From positions 1-64,000 of the forward strand of contig JAURGE010000006.1 of NCBI GenBank assembly GCA_030833925.1: a DNA stretch of 64,000 bases, written 5' to 3'. Below, piece by piece: positions 1 to 9,484 of this stretch. Made by a program: the position numbers and the translations under genes. This DNA is from Alphaproteobacteria bacterium (GTDB lineage Bacteria > Pseudomonadota > Alphaproteobacteria > Bin95). The first letter of the stretch is position 1; every line of letters begins with the position of its first letter. A model generated the notes under the pieces. The model did no database searches. It had not been told where the DNA came from and worked only from the letters and a program-made list of their open reading frames with translations.

Positions 1-1040
1 AGTGCAAACCTAAGTCGTTCCGTCCAGTCGTCTAGACGCTGGGACGCTGATTCCAAAAGCCGCGCTGGATCCGAAAGCCCACGAGCAGTCCCAACAAGTT
101 TTTCACCCCGAAGACCAATACCCCGATCGATACCATCAACCAATCGGATGGCTAGTCGACGAGAGCTCGCAACGAGGTCTGCTCGAACAGGCACCGCCAA
201 TTCCGCAGCGGCTGTGGGCGTTGGCGCGCGGACATCGCTAGCATAATCGATCAAAGTGGTGTCGGTTTCGTGTCCAACAGCGGAGATCAAGGGAATGGAT
301 GAAGCTGCCGTCGCTCTCACGACCAACTCTTCATTAAAAGCCCAAAGGTCCTCCAGGCTGCCACCCCCCCGAGCAACGACGAGCAAATCGGGCTTTGGAA
401 CTAAACTATTCGACGGCAGCGAATTAAAGCCCTGAATTGCCGCGACGATTTCCGAAGCCGCCCCGTCGCCCTGCACGCGCACCGGCCAGACAATAACCTG
501 CCTTGGAAAACGGTCACGTAATCGATGGAGTATATCTCTTATCACCGCACCCGTTGGTGAAGTGATTACACCTACCACCCCTGGAAGGAAGGGCAATCTA
601 CGTTTGCGATCGGGGTCAAAAAGACCTTCAGCCGCAAGCTTCTTACGGCGATCCTCCAGAAGCTTCAGCAGAGCCCCCTCTCCAGCCGGCTCCAATGCCT
701 CTACTACTATTTGATAAACCGACCGGCCCTCATATGTGGTAACCCGACCTGTAGCTATAACCTCAAGACCGTCTTCTGGCTGCGTTGTCGATTTGCTTAT
801 CTGGCCACGCCACATCACTGCATCGATTACTGCTTTTTCATCCTTGAGACGAAAATACCAGTGGCCTGATGCTGCCCGCTTAGCGCCAGATACCTCTCCC
901 CGAACACGCACATTTGCGAAGTCGCCCTCCAACGTACGTTTGATCGAGCGGGAGAGGTCGCCAACTGAGATAGCGGGATTATTGCTGGCGGCTGGGCCAG
1001 GGTTCTTCAATTCTTCCAGAGGGTCGCGTTCCGTTTCCAT
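1..1040 (-). CDS. xseA: Exodeoxyribonuclease VII large subunit (3' end truncated by window edge)
   Basis: Reverse-strand reading from ATG at 1040 gives [68 protein letters not shown]..., followed by ...[23 protein letters not shown]... and ...[16 protein letters not shown]...[28 protein letters not shown], typical of XseA. Confidence 0.95.
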   Translation of the reverse strand, partial: METERDPLEELKNPGPAASNNPAISVGDLSRSIKRTLEGDFANVRVRGEVSGAKRAASGHWYFRLKDEKAVIDAVMWRGQISKSTTQPEDGLEVIATGRVTTYEGRSVYQIVVEALEPAGEGALLKLLEDRRKKLAAEGLFDPDRKRRLPFLPGVVGVITSPTGAVIRDILHRLRDRFPRQVIVWPVRVQGDGAASEIVAAIQGFNSLPSNSLVPKPDLLVVARGGGSLEDLWAFNEELVVRATAASSIPLISAVGHETDTTLIDYASDVRAPTPTAAAELAVPVRADLVASSRRLAIRLVDGIDRGIGLRGEKLVGTARGLSDPARLLESASQRLDDWTERLRFA

Positions 1041-1087
1041 GCATCCAATGATAAGAAGGGTTTGAGATAAGTCCAAGGAGCAGAAGG

Positions 1088-2353
1088 TTGCGCGTACTAG
1101 TTGTTGGATCGGGCGGACGAGAACATGCTTTGGTATGGTCCATTGCTGCTTCACCGCTTGCCACAGAAATTTATTGCGCCCCTGGTAATGCGGGTATTGC
1201 TGAAGACGCAATCTGCGTGCCAATCCAGGCGACAGACGTGGAAGGCCTTGTGGCCTTTGCACAAAAAGAACGAATCGACCTAGTCGTCATTGGACCCGAA
1301 GCATCATTGGCTGCTGGTCTTGCAGACGCTTTAGAAAAAGAGGGTCTATTGGCCTTTGGGCCGTCGGCCAAAGCGACAGAGATTGAAAGCTCAAAAGGGT
1401 ACATGAAGGACCTTTGCGCCCGTATTGGTGTACCAACAGCAGCTTACAAGAGGTTTAACGATAGAGAAAAAGCCGCTGCATACATTCGCGAGGAAGGCGC
1501 ACCTATTGTGGTAAAGGCTGATGGACTTGCCGCAGGTAAGGGTGTGGTAGTTGCACAAACTGTTGAAGAAGCCCTTAAGGCCTTAGATGCTTGCTTTGAT
1601 GGATCCTTCGGCGACGCTGGAGCTGAGGTCGTAATTGAAGAATGCCTAGAAGGAGAGGAAGTAAGCTTTTTCGCGCTTGTAGATGGTGACCATGCTCTAC
1701 CGTTTTCCTCGGCCCAGGATCACAAGCGGGCCTTTGATGGCGATAAAGGGCCTAATACTGGCGGAATGGGCGCTTATTCACCCGCCCCTGTGATGACCGA
1801 AGAGATGACCGAAACGGTGATGTCGACAATTGTCCGCCCCATAGTGGAAGCCATGAAAGAAGAGGGCAGGCCCTTTAAAGGCACACTCTTCGCCGGACTG
1901 ATGATGACCGTGGACGGCCCAAAAGTTATAGAATTTAATGCTCGCTTTGGAGACCCAGAAACGCAGGCAATACTGCCGCGCCTTCGTTCTGATTTTCTGC
2001 CGGCTTTAGTTGTGGCAGCAGAAGGTGGCTTAAAGCATTTTGATCTACGCTGGAAAACAGAGAGCTGTTTAACCGTGGTAATGGCCGCCAAGGGCTATCC
2101 TGGCGCGTACCAAAAGGGAACCGTTATACGTAATGTTGAATCGGCAAACGCCATAAGGGGCGTTACGGTGTTTCATGCTGGAACAGTTCAAACGGACAAT
2201 GACCTTCTTTCCGCTGGTGGCAGAGTGCTTGCCGTAACTGGAGAGGGCTCAGATTTCCTTGAAGCTCGCGAGCGGGCTTATGCTGGCGTCGAAGCTATAG
2301 ATTGGGAAGATGGCTTTTGGCGTTCAGATATTGGCGACCGCGCATTAAAGTAA
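1088..2353 (+). CDS. purD: Phosphoribosylamine--glycine ligase (TTG start)
   Basis: [22 protein letters not shown]...; ATP-grasp motifs, [26 protein letters not shown]. Confidence 0.97.
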   Translation: MRVLVVGSGGREHALVWSIAASPLATEIYCAPGNAGIAEDAICVPIQATDVEGLVAFAQKERIDLVVIGPEASLAAGLADALEKEGLLAFGPSAKATEIESSKGYMKDLCARIGVPTAAYKRFNDREKAAAYIREEGAPIVVKADGLAAGKGVVVAQTVEEALKALDACFDGSFGDAGAEVVIEECLEGEEVSFFALVDGDHALPFSSAQDHKRAFDGDKGPNTGGMGAYSPAPVMTEEMTETVMSTIVRPIVEAMKEEGRPFKGTLFAGLMMTVDGPKVIEFNARFGDPETQAILPRLRSDFLPALVVAAEGGLKHFDLRWKTESCLTVVMAAKGYPGAYQKGTVIRNVESANAIRGVTVFHAGTVQTDNDLLSAGGRVLAVTGEGSDFLEARERAYAGVEAIDWEDGFWRSDIGDRALK

Positions 2354-2445
2354 AGAAGCAGGCCGCTTGGTTACACCCCCACTATTCGGTTCATTTATGG
2401 CCCCTCTTTGTTATTGCTGGCTCAACCGATAAAGGAAGCAAGTTT

Positions 2446-2859
2446 ATGGCCTTCTGGCTGTTTAAAAGCGAACCTGGCACGTGGTCCTGGGAGGACCAAG
2501 TTAATACAGACATTGAGGGTTGGGACGGAGTCCGCAATCATCAAGCCTGTAATAATATGCGCGTTATGAAAAAGGGGGACCTTGGCTTCTTCTATCATTC
2601 TGTGAATGAGCGGCAAATTGTTGGCATTGTTAGGGTTGCCAAGGAGTTTCATCCCGACCCCACAGATGAAAGTGGCAAATTTGGCATGGTTGGGGTCCAA
2701 GCGGTTAAGGCTGTGGAAACCCCGGTAACATTGCAGCAAATAAAGCAGGATGGTCGGTTTGAAAATTTCGCGCTAATTCGCCAATCGCGACTGTCAGTCG
2801 TGCCGGTATCTGCTGATCACTGGGCTTGGATATGCCAAATGGCGGGCGCGACTGCATGA
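2446..2859 (+). CDS. EVE domain-containing protein
   Basis: MAFWLFKSEPGTWSWEDQ...GWDGVRNHQACNNMRVMKKGDLGFFYHS..., EVE/thymocyte nuclear protein-like; ATG at 2446 preferred over the upstream start inside purD. Confidence 0.88.
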   Translation: MAFWLFKSEPGTWSWEDQVNTDIEGWDGVRNHQACNNMRVMKKGDLGFFYHSVNERQIVGIVRVAKEFHPDPTDESGKFGMVGVQAVKAVETPVTLQQIKQDGRFENFALIRQSRLSVVPVSADHWAWICQMAGATA

Positions 2860-3197
2860 CACCAACCCCTCTGATAGAACTTGCCGAAGTCGAGGAGAAT
2901 GATGCCAAAGGCGTCACAATCCGCGATGGTGCTAAGGTAAGGAAGTTCATTGTTCTACGCTGGGGGGGCGAAACTCTTGTTTATCGCAACCGCTGTCCTC
3001 ACGCCGGAACCCCCTTAGACTGGGTTCCTGACCGCTTTTTTGACCGCAGAAAGCAGCATCTTTTTTGTACCAGTCATGGTGCGAGTTTTGAGCCTGAAAC
3101 GGGTCTTTGCGTGGATGGGCCGTGTTTAGGCGACTCACTTGAGAAATGTGCCTTCGAAGTTCTCGATGGTGTCGTGGTTCTAAAAGAGGCCATCTGA
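2856..3197 (+). CDS. Rieske 2Fe-2S family protein
   Basis: CPHAG...CTSHGASF motif pair (C-x-H...C-x-x-H); ATGA overlap with the EVE gene. Confidence 0.88.
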   Translation: MTPTPLIELAEVEENDAKGVTIRDGAKVRKFIVLRWGGETLVYRNRCPHAGTPLDWVPDRFFDRRKQHLFCTSHGASFEPETGLCVDGPCLGDSLEKCAFEVLDGVVVLKEAI

Positions 3198-3260
3198 AAA
3201 CCGTTGCTGGAAGACCGTGCCGCCGTGGCACGGTCCCCAGTACCATAGATTTTCTGATGG

Positions 3261-3719
3261 TTAGTTCACTGTTTCAGCTTCGATAGCTTTTGCGTCACTG
3301 GCAGTGGAAATATTGATCTGACGCGCTTTCTTCGCTTCCGGAACACGCCTCTCCAGGTCAACGTGAAGAAGGCCATTCTCAAGGCGAGCTCCGATAACTT
3401 CTACATGATCGGCTAGGCGCCATGCTCGGCGAAAAGAGCGTGAAGCAATCCCGCGATGCAGGAATACTCTCTTCTCATCCTGCTCCTGAGAAATTCCCCC
3501 AGAAACATTGAGCTGATCTTCTTTGACTTCAATCGATAAGTCGTTTTCACTGAAACCGGCTACGGCAAGAGTAATCCGGTAGCCGTCATCGCAAATTTTT
3601 TCGATATTGTATGGTGGATACCCACCTTCCTCCGCGCGATCCATGCTTTCAAACATGTTCAGCAAACGATCAAAGCCGACGGCGCTGCGGTAAAGTGGTG
3701 CAAAATCAATAGTACGCAT
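3261..3719 (-). CDS. Hsp20/alpha-crystallin family small heat shock protein
   Basis: MRTIDFAPLYRSAVGFDRLLNMFES...YPPYNIEKICDDGYRITLAVAGFSENDLSIEVKEDQLNVSG, typical IbpA-like. Confidence 0.95.
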   Translation of the reverse strand: MRTIDFAPLYRSAVGFDRLLNMFESMDRAEEGGYPPYNIEKICDDGYRITLAVAGFSENDLSIEVKEDQLNVSGGISQEQDEKRVFLHRGIASRSFRRAWRLADHVEVIGARLENGLLHVDLERRVPEAKKARQINISTASDAKAIEAETVN

Positions 3720-3850
3720 AGGACATCCTCCTTCGAAGCGATGTTGTGTTTAGACATCTGCCCAACTGGGCCAGGTGACGTTGCAAGGGCTCCCCATGAG
3801 GGCAAGACCCGCCAACGAACTTGATATGGTAGTATTCGTTCTCCGTTCAA
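3720..3850 (-). promoter_or_regulatory. Candidate ROSE-type RNA thermometer in hsp20 5' leader
   Basis: Minus-strand leader ends CATCGCTTCGAAGGAGGATGTCCTATG. CAUC-G-CUUC-GAA-GGAGGAUG folds as a hairpin with a bulged G, matching the ROSE U(U/C)GCU anti-SD motif against AGGA, and it sequesters the SD. A second hairpin lies upstream (plus 3758-3774). Confidence 0.7.
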
Positions 3851-3989
3851 GGATTTTCTTTCATTGACCAAACGGCTGGAAAGATACACGATGATCGTGA
3901 GCCGACTGGGGCGTCGCAGGACCGATACTTGCGGCTGAGAAGAACCCGTCGAACCTGCTCTGGATCATGCCAGCGAAGGGAGAACGGCC

Positions 3990-5126
3990 ATGCGACGCGC
4001 CTACCTTACCATTTGTGTATTGTTCTTAAGCTTATCCGCACCTGCGGCACCAGTACTTGCCGATCAGGTGGTTGTGCCTGTTCTCGCGCCCATAACCGGG
4101 TTTCTCGCGCTAGAAGGTGGAGCCCAGCGCAACGGCGCCATTTTAGCAGCAGAACACGCGAGCAAGCGGCATAACATTAAATTTCAGGCAGACGTTCAAG
4201 ACACAACGACAGCACCCGACGTAGCCGTAAGCGCATTAAAAAGAACGCTGAAAAATGGCAAGCCCCCTGGCGTTCTGGGACCTATATTAGGCTCACAGAT
4301 GCTGGCTTTACTGCCAATTGCAGATCAGGAAGGTTTGCCAATCCTGACGATTTCAGGGACAGCAAAACTCACCGAACTTGGCAGCGTTAATGTATTTCGG
4401 TTTTTCCCAGGAGATAGCGTGGTTAAAGCTGCTCACGCCCTTTTTGCAACTGAGCAGGTGGGCATGAAACGTCCAGCAATTCTGTTTCAGACTACAGCAT
4501 ATGGTCAAAGCGGGCGCTCCGTTCTTGTAGAAAACCTCAACCGACTTGGCGTAACTCCTGTTTATGAGGAAGGGTTATCGCCAGCTTCAAAAGATTTGTC
4601 AGCCGCCATAGCCAAAGCTGCTTCTGCTGGAGCAGATGGGCTTCTCTTGCACCTGCATGCAGGCCCAACCGCACTTGTAATCCGGCAAGCACACGAGCTT
4701 GGTCTCAATCTCCCTATTGTGGCTGGGTCGGCCATGCATCAACCTACAACAGCAGCGTTGCTCGAACCGGTAATGCTGAAGGGTGTTTGCGCCGAGTCAG
4801 GCTCCGCACCTGCAGCAGAAGTAGATGGGCCAGGTAAAGCTTTTGCAGATTCTTATCGCGCGCGCTTCAATACCGAACCGGATGCCTTCGCGCTTGCCGA
4901 ATACGATGCGGTTGGAATGTTCGCAAAAGCTTATGCTGCTGGTTCCAACTCCGCGGCCACTATGCGAGCCTGGCTCAGCAAAAATCCCTATCAGGGGATA
5001 GCAATGAGCTATGTTAGCAACGGCAAAGGGGATATGGCCCACTCTGCGGTCATTGTTTGTTACGATGGTGTCTCACACAACGCACGCGTTGCCCGTCGCT
5101 TTAAAGATGGCGCCTGGGTGAATTGA
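3990..5126 (+). CDS. ABC transporter substrate-binding protein (type I periplasmic binding, LivK-like)
   Basis: Signal peptide MRRAYLTICVLFLSLSAPAAPVLA; LivK-like fold text; followed by LivH/LivM/LivG/LivF-type genes. Confidence 0.88.
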   Translation: MRRAYLTICVLFLSLSAPAAPVLADQVVVPVLAPITGFLALEGGAQRNGAILAAEHASKRHNIKFQADVQDTTTAPDVAVSALKRTLKNGKPPGVLGPILGSQMLALLPIADQEGLPILTISGTAKLTELGSVNVFRFFPGDSVVKAAHALFATEQVGMKRPAILFQTTAYGQSGRSVLVENLNRLGVTPVYEEGLSPASKDLSAAIAKAASAGADGLLLHLHAGPTALVIRQAHELGLNLPIVAGSAMHQPTTAALLEPVMLKGVCAESGSAPAAEVDGPGKAFADSYRARFNTEPDAFALAEYDAVGMFAKAYAAGSNSAATMRAWLSKNPYQGIAMSYVSNGKGDMAHSAVIVCYDGVSHNARVARRFKDGAWVN

Positions 5127-5177
5127 AATTTTAGGATTCGGCGAAGAGGTTCAACGACCGAACATTAAGGCGACGGA

Positions 5178-6050
5178 TTGGACGTTCTTTCTTTTCAGCT
5201 CCTGCTTAACGGCCTGGTGCTTGGCTCCGGGTACGGCGTTCTTGCCCTTGGTTTTGCTCTAACCCTCAGAGCCGCTGGCGCCGTCAATTTTGCCCATGGA
5301 GATGTCGCCACCATGGCGGCCTACGGGGGCGTTGTCGCAGCAGCGTTTGGGGCCACTGGTGTAATGGCGATTACAGCTGCCGCGTTTTTAGGCGGTGTTC
5401 TTGGTCTCATAGTAGCAATTATTGCTTGGGCACCCCTACATCGCCGCCCAGTCGAGGCTACATTCATTGCGGCTATAGCTTTAGGGATAGTAGCACAAAA
5501 TAGCCTTACCGTTGGTTTTGGAGGAGCGCCAAGAGCGCTTCCCGCCATCGTGGATGGTGGGTGGCACATAGCAGGCGTTTATCTGTCTGCCCACGGCGCT
5601 CTCTCTCTGGTCGTCGCTATAGCTGCTTTCATTGGCGTCGCAACACTACTGCTCCGAACCAGAACTGGATTGAGGCTTCGCGCGGCCGCAGAAGACCCAG
5701 AGATAGCTGCTGCTCATGGGCTTCCAGTCATCGGGCTTGCTATATTTGCGTTTCTTCTCGCAGGGGCACTTGCTGGTCTCGCGGGCGCAATCCTGTCAAA
5801 TCAACATTATGTTACGCCCACCGTTGGGGCTATCTACATCCTGAAGGCCTATATCGCGGCAACGGCTGCTGGGTGGGGGCGCATACTGCCAACAGCTTTA
5901 GTCGCAGTGGGAATTGCTCTTTTCGAGACCATCGGAGCGGCATTGGTTAGTCAAGCAGCGGCAGAGGGTGCACTATATTTGGCGTTCTTGGCACTGCTAG
6001 CCTTTCGACCAGAGGGTCTAGCCGGAGACATTCAGGGACGGCGGGTATGA
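5178..6050 (+). CDS. Branched-chain amino acid ABC transporter permease (LivH-like, TTG start)
   Basis: LLLNGLVLGSGYGVLALGFALTLRAAGAVNFAHGD, typical LivH N-terminus. Confidence 0.92.
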   Translation: MDVLSFQLLLNGLVLGSGYGVLALGFALTLRAAGAVNFAHGDVATMAAYGGVVAAAFGATGVMAITAAAFLGGVLGLIVAIIAWAPLHRRPVEATFIAAIALGIVAQNSLTVGFGGAPRALPAIVDGGWHIAGVYLSAHGALSLVVAIAAFIGVATLLLRTRTGLRLRAAAEDPEIAAAHGLPVIGLAIFAFLLAGALAGLAGAILSNQHYVTPTVGAIYILKAYIAATAAGWGRILPTALVAVGIALFETIGAALVSQAAAEGALYLAFLALLAFRPEGLAGDIQGRRV

Positions 6051-7564
6051 GCGCCTATGATCTGCATCTGCTGACCCTCGCCGGCGCACTCGCATCAGCA
6101 GCAATAGGCTGGCAAATTGTATTTGGTCTGAGCGGCGCTCTATCGCTTGCTGCGGGTACCGCTATGGGGCTTGGGGCCTATGCCGCCGTCCTTCTGCCAC
6201 TAAACTTAGATTTGCCCTATGCCGCAGCTCTTCCTGCCGCTGGCGCACTCAGCGGTTTAGCTCTTGGCTGTATAGCGCTGGCGGCAGCCCGACTGGAAAC
6301 ACATTATTTTGCTCTTGCCACCCTGGCTGTGGCAGAGGCCGTGCTCCTACTCGCAACAAACTGGGAAAGCGTCACAGGTGGCGCCAATGGAATCCTTGGA
6401 AAAAGTCCACCACATTGGCTTATCGCAGACGAAGCAAGAGCACTATCAGCTTTGAGCGCCACTATCATAGCTATTCTTATTTATTATTCATTTAAACATT
6501 TCATCGGACAGGAACGCCTCGCTCTTCTACGTACACAGCCATTGGCAGCGAAGGCCTTTGGGGTGAACGGCGCCAAAACCCGACTCCTCGCAATGATAGC
6601 TGGTGGTATATGCGGTGGATTAGGGGGGGCTATTCACGCCCTAGCCGTGGGTGTGGTTTCGCCAGATGTCCTCCAATTCAAAACAATGGCTGCCATTTTG
6701 GCAGTAGTTCTTATCGGTGGTCGTCGCAGCCCTGTAGCCGCTGTAATAGCTTCCATTTTAGTTACATTCGGACCCGAATACCTTCGCTTTTTAGAAGACT
6801 CCTATCTGATCGTTTACGGTCTACTACTGCTTGCTACAATTCTGTTTCTACCCAACGGGATAGCAGCACTTTTCCCAAAATTAAGTGCTGTAAGATTCCA
6901 CAAGAAACAGTTGACTAAGGTCCCTGTGCCTTACCGAACCCTTCTTCGGTCAGTCAATCTTAAACGCAGTTTTGGCGGGCTAAGTGCAGTCGATGGTGTC
7001 TCGCTTAACTTGCACAAAGGGGAAATTGTTGGGCTTATAGGGCCCAATGGCGCAGGTAAATCAACACTGCTCAACCTTTTATCAGGCCTGGAGCACCCTG
7101 ATGCAGGAAAGATTGAACTAGCCCCAGGCGTTCGAATTGGCCGGACCTTTCAAACGCCTGCATTAATTGAAGAAGAGACTGTTGGAGCAAATCTTGCCAT
7201 CACGGGCTACCCGAGCCAGGACCAAACGCTCGTGAAATCTCTTTCGCAAAGCGAACGCCGATTCTTAGAGCTTACCCGAGCGCGTGAATATGCAAATGGA
7301 TTAGTTCTTCTGGACGAACCAGCAGCTGGTCTTGCTCCCAATGAACGCACTCGTTTAGCAGAGGAAATTCGCAATATAGCAGCAAAATCAGCTGTAGTTG
7401 TGGTGGAGCACAACGTGCCATTTGTTGCTAGCATTGCAAACCGGCTCGTGTGCCTCGCCGAAGGGCGCGTGATTGCGGACGGCGAACCGAAGGAAATCGT
7501 CCGGGATCCAGCCGTTGTGGCAGCCTACCTAGGTGTGGCAATTGACCTAGGGGCTGACCGATGA
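6047..7564 (+). CDS. Fused LivM-like permease / LivG-like ATP-binding protein
   Basis: N-terminal LivM-type membrane domain, then [42 protein letters not shown] and LVLLDEPAAGLAPNE. Confidence 0.9.
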   Translation: MSAYDLHLLTLAGALASAAIGWQIVFGLSGALSLAAGTAMGLGAYAAVLLPLNLDLPYAAALPAAGALSGLALGCIALAAARLETHYFALATLAVAEAVLLLATNWESVTGGANGILGKSPPHWLIADEARALSALSATIIAILIYYSFKHFIGQERLALLRTQPLAAKAFGVNGAKTRLLAMIAGGICGGLGGAIHALAVGVVSPDVLQFKTMAAILAVVLIGGRRSPVAAVIASILVTFGPEYLRFLEDSYLIVYGLLLLATILFLPNGIAALFPKLSAVRFHKKQLTKVPVPYRTLLRSVNLKRSFGGLSAVDGVSLNLHKGEIVGLIGPNGAGKSTLLNLLSGLEHPDAGKIELAPGVRIGRTFQTPALIEEETVGANLAITGYPSQDQTLVKSLSQSERRFLELTRAREYANGLVLLDEPAAGLAPNERTRLAEEIRNIAAKSAVVVVEHNVPFVASIANRLVCLAEGRVIADGEPKEIVRDPAVVAAYLGVAIDLGADR

Positions 7565-8271
7565 CTTCGAATTTGCTCAGCGTGGACGAAGCTGTCATGG
7601 GCCCATCGGCGTCTCCCTGGTTAGGCCCATTAACGTTAGAGGTGGGAAGGGGCGAGATCGTTGCTTTGTTGGGCCCCAACGGAGCCGGTAAATCGAGTCT
7701 ACTAAGGGGTATTATGGGCCTTATCCCTTTCAGCGGGGGCCAGGTGTGTTGGGAACGAAAACCTGTCCTGATCGATAGGCCATCGAAGATGGCCAAATTA
7801 GGGGTAGGTTATGTTCCCGAAGGTCGTCGTGTTTTCCCTGGTCTGAGTGCAGAGGAAAACCTTTTATCGGTATTCGATGGCCCCCGAGCGGAGGCTAATG
7901 CACGTGTGCAAGAAATGTGGTCTCTATTTCCTGAGCTCTTAGCGCGTCGCCGGTCAGAAGCATGGCGGTTGTCTGGCGGCGAGCAGCAAATGCTGGCCAT
8001 AGGAAGAGCGTTAATGCGTCAGCCAAAGTTGGTGATGCTGGACGAACCATCACTTGGCCTTGCGCCCATGGCGGTTGGACGAACATTCCAAGCTATAGAG
8101 AAACTTAAGGCCAGGGGGATAGCTATTTTGCTTTCTGAACAAAACACGCATCACGCCCTAGAGATTGCAGACAGGGTTATAATTATCCGCTCAGGCCAAA
8201 TCATTGCGAGCGGTGCGCCCAAAATGTTCACAAATCCAGATGTGATTGCCCGCTTATACCTTGATGAATGA
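7561..8271 (+). CDS. Branched-chain amino acid ABC transporter ATP-binding protein (LivF-like)
   Basis: GPNGAGKSS, YVPEGRRVFPGLSAEENL, LSGGEQQMLAIGRALMRQPKLVMLDEPSLGL; ATGA overlap with previous gene. Confidence 0.93.
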   Translation: MTSNLLSVDEAVMGPSASPWLGPLTLEVGRGEIVALLGPNGAGKSSLLRGIMGLIPFSGGQVCWERKPVLIDRPSKMAKLGVGYVPEGRRVFPGLSAEENLLSVFDGPRAEANARVQEMWSLFPELLARRRSEAWRLSGGEQQMLAIGRALMRQPKLVMLDEPSLGLAPMAVGRTFQAIEKLKARGIAILLSEQNTHHALEIADRVIIIRSGQIIASGAPKMFTNPDVIARLYLDE

Positions 8272-8368
8272 GCAATAATCGGTAATTCGCTCGAGAAATC
8301 CGTCGTATTCATAATGTTCTCAAGATGATGAATTATCGATATTGTGGGCGCGATAAAAGGGTGAGGAA

Positions 8369-9358
8369 ATGTCTAAAGTCATCAATGCAGCAATTGTCGG
8401 TTTGGGCAGATGGGGCCAACTTTTGGTCTCATCGGTAGATCAGAGTGATTCAATACGTTTCACAAGAGCTATCACCAGGACCCCTTCTAAAGTTAAGGAG
8501 TTTTGCGCTGAGCGCAAAATCGCATTGTCAGATTCTCTAGAAGATGCGTTGGCTGATGGTTCAGTGGATGCAGTCGTAATCGCCACGCCACACTCTCAGC
8601 ATTTCGAGCAACTCATGGCTGTAGCGGCCGCGGGAAAACATGTTTTTTGCGAAAAGCCATGGACCCTGAATTCGGAAGAGGGAAAGACGGCACTAAAAGC
8701 CTTCGAGGCAAAAGGCTTAAAAGTAGCGATCGGACACAACCGACGTTTTGCGCCAAACTCATTGGCAATGAAAGAAATTCTGGAAAGCGGTCAATTAGGG
8801 TCTCCGATACACATTGATGGGCATTTTAATTCTAACCTGGCTCCTGCAGGGGGATTGTGGCGGGATAGCCGCGAGGAGAGTCCAGCCGGCGGAATGACCT
8901 CAATGGGGATCCATGCACTCGACATGTTCATCAACCTGTTTGGGCGCGTGAGCGACGTTAATGTTCAAAGCCGACGGGTCGCCTCACCAATTGATGTAGA
9001 CGACTCCACCCTGGTGCGAATGAATTTTGAGAATGGCTGTACAGGCCATCTAACGACGCTCTCTGCAACAAATACTCTCTGGCGTATTTCCGCGTATTGT
9101 CTTGGGGGGTGGGTTGAAATTAGGGACCAGGATAAAATAGAGATCTCATCTATCGCAGATGGCACCTCACAACGCACTTACCCTGGGTTCGATTATCCAG
9201 CGATGGCCACAATTCAAGCGGCGCTCGAAGGCTTTGGTCGCGATGTCGTCGGTGGAGATTGCTTCCCCGTTAGCCCCGGAGAGATTGAACATGCCACAAC
9301 TGTTCTTGCAGCAATTGTTCAATCTGCAAACAGTGGAGAGACCGTAAAGATAGGATAA
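8369..9358 (+). CDS. Gfo/Idh/MocA family oxidoreductase
   Basis: AAIVGLGRWGQLL, DAVVIATPHSQH, GKHVFCEKPW motifs. Confidence 0.92.
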   Translation: MSKVINAAIVGLGRWGQLLVSSVDQSDSIRFTRAITRTPSKVKEFCAERKIALSDSLEDALADGSVDAVVIATPHSQHFEQLMAVAAAGKHVFCEKPWTLNSEEGKTALKAFEAKGLKVAIGHNRRFAPNSLAMKEILESGQLGSPIHIDGHFNSNLAPAGGLWRDSREESPAGGMTSMGIHALDMFINLFGRVSDVNVQSRRVASPIDVDDSTLVRMNFENGCTGHLTTLSATNTLWRISAYCLGGWVEIRDQDKIEISSIADGTSQRTYPGFDYPAMATIQAALEGFGRDVVGGDCFPVSPGEIEHATTVLAAIVQSANSGETVKIG

Positions 9359-9484
9359 AACAATAAATTATTAATAGTATTTTTTATAAACAGCAAAGTG
9401 TTAAAATTAAGATTTATTCTGTATAATTCTTTTACTTCCAGATACAAATGTTATTATTTTAATTTTGTAAGATCGTAAGTTGTT

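Noticed and set aside
1774-2091. 105-aa minus ORF inside purD
   Set aside because: Shadow of a strongly conserved coding sequence; no recognisable domain.
5561-5950. 129-aa plus-strand ORF inside the LivH-like gene
   Set aside because: Out-of-frame shadow ORF with Arg/Cys/Trp-rich low-plausibility protein; the LivH frame is clearly coding.
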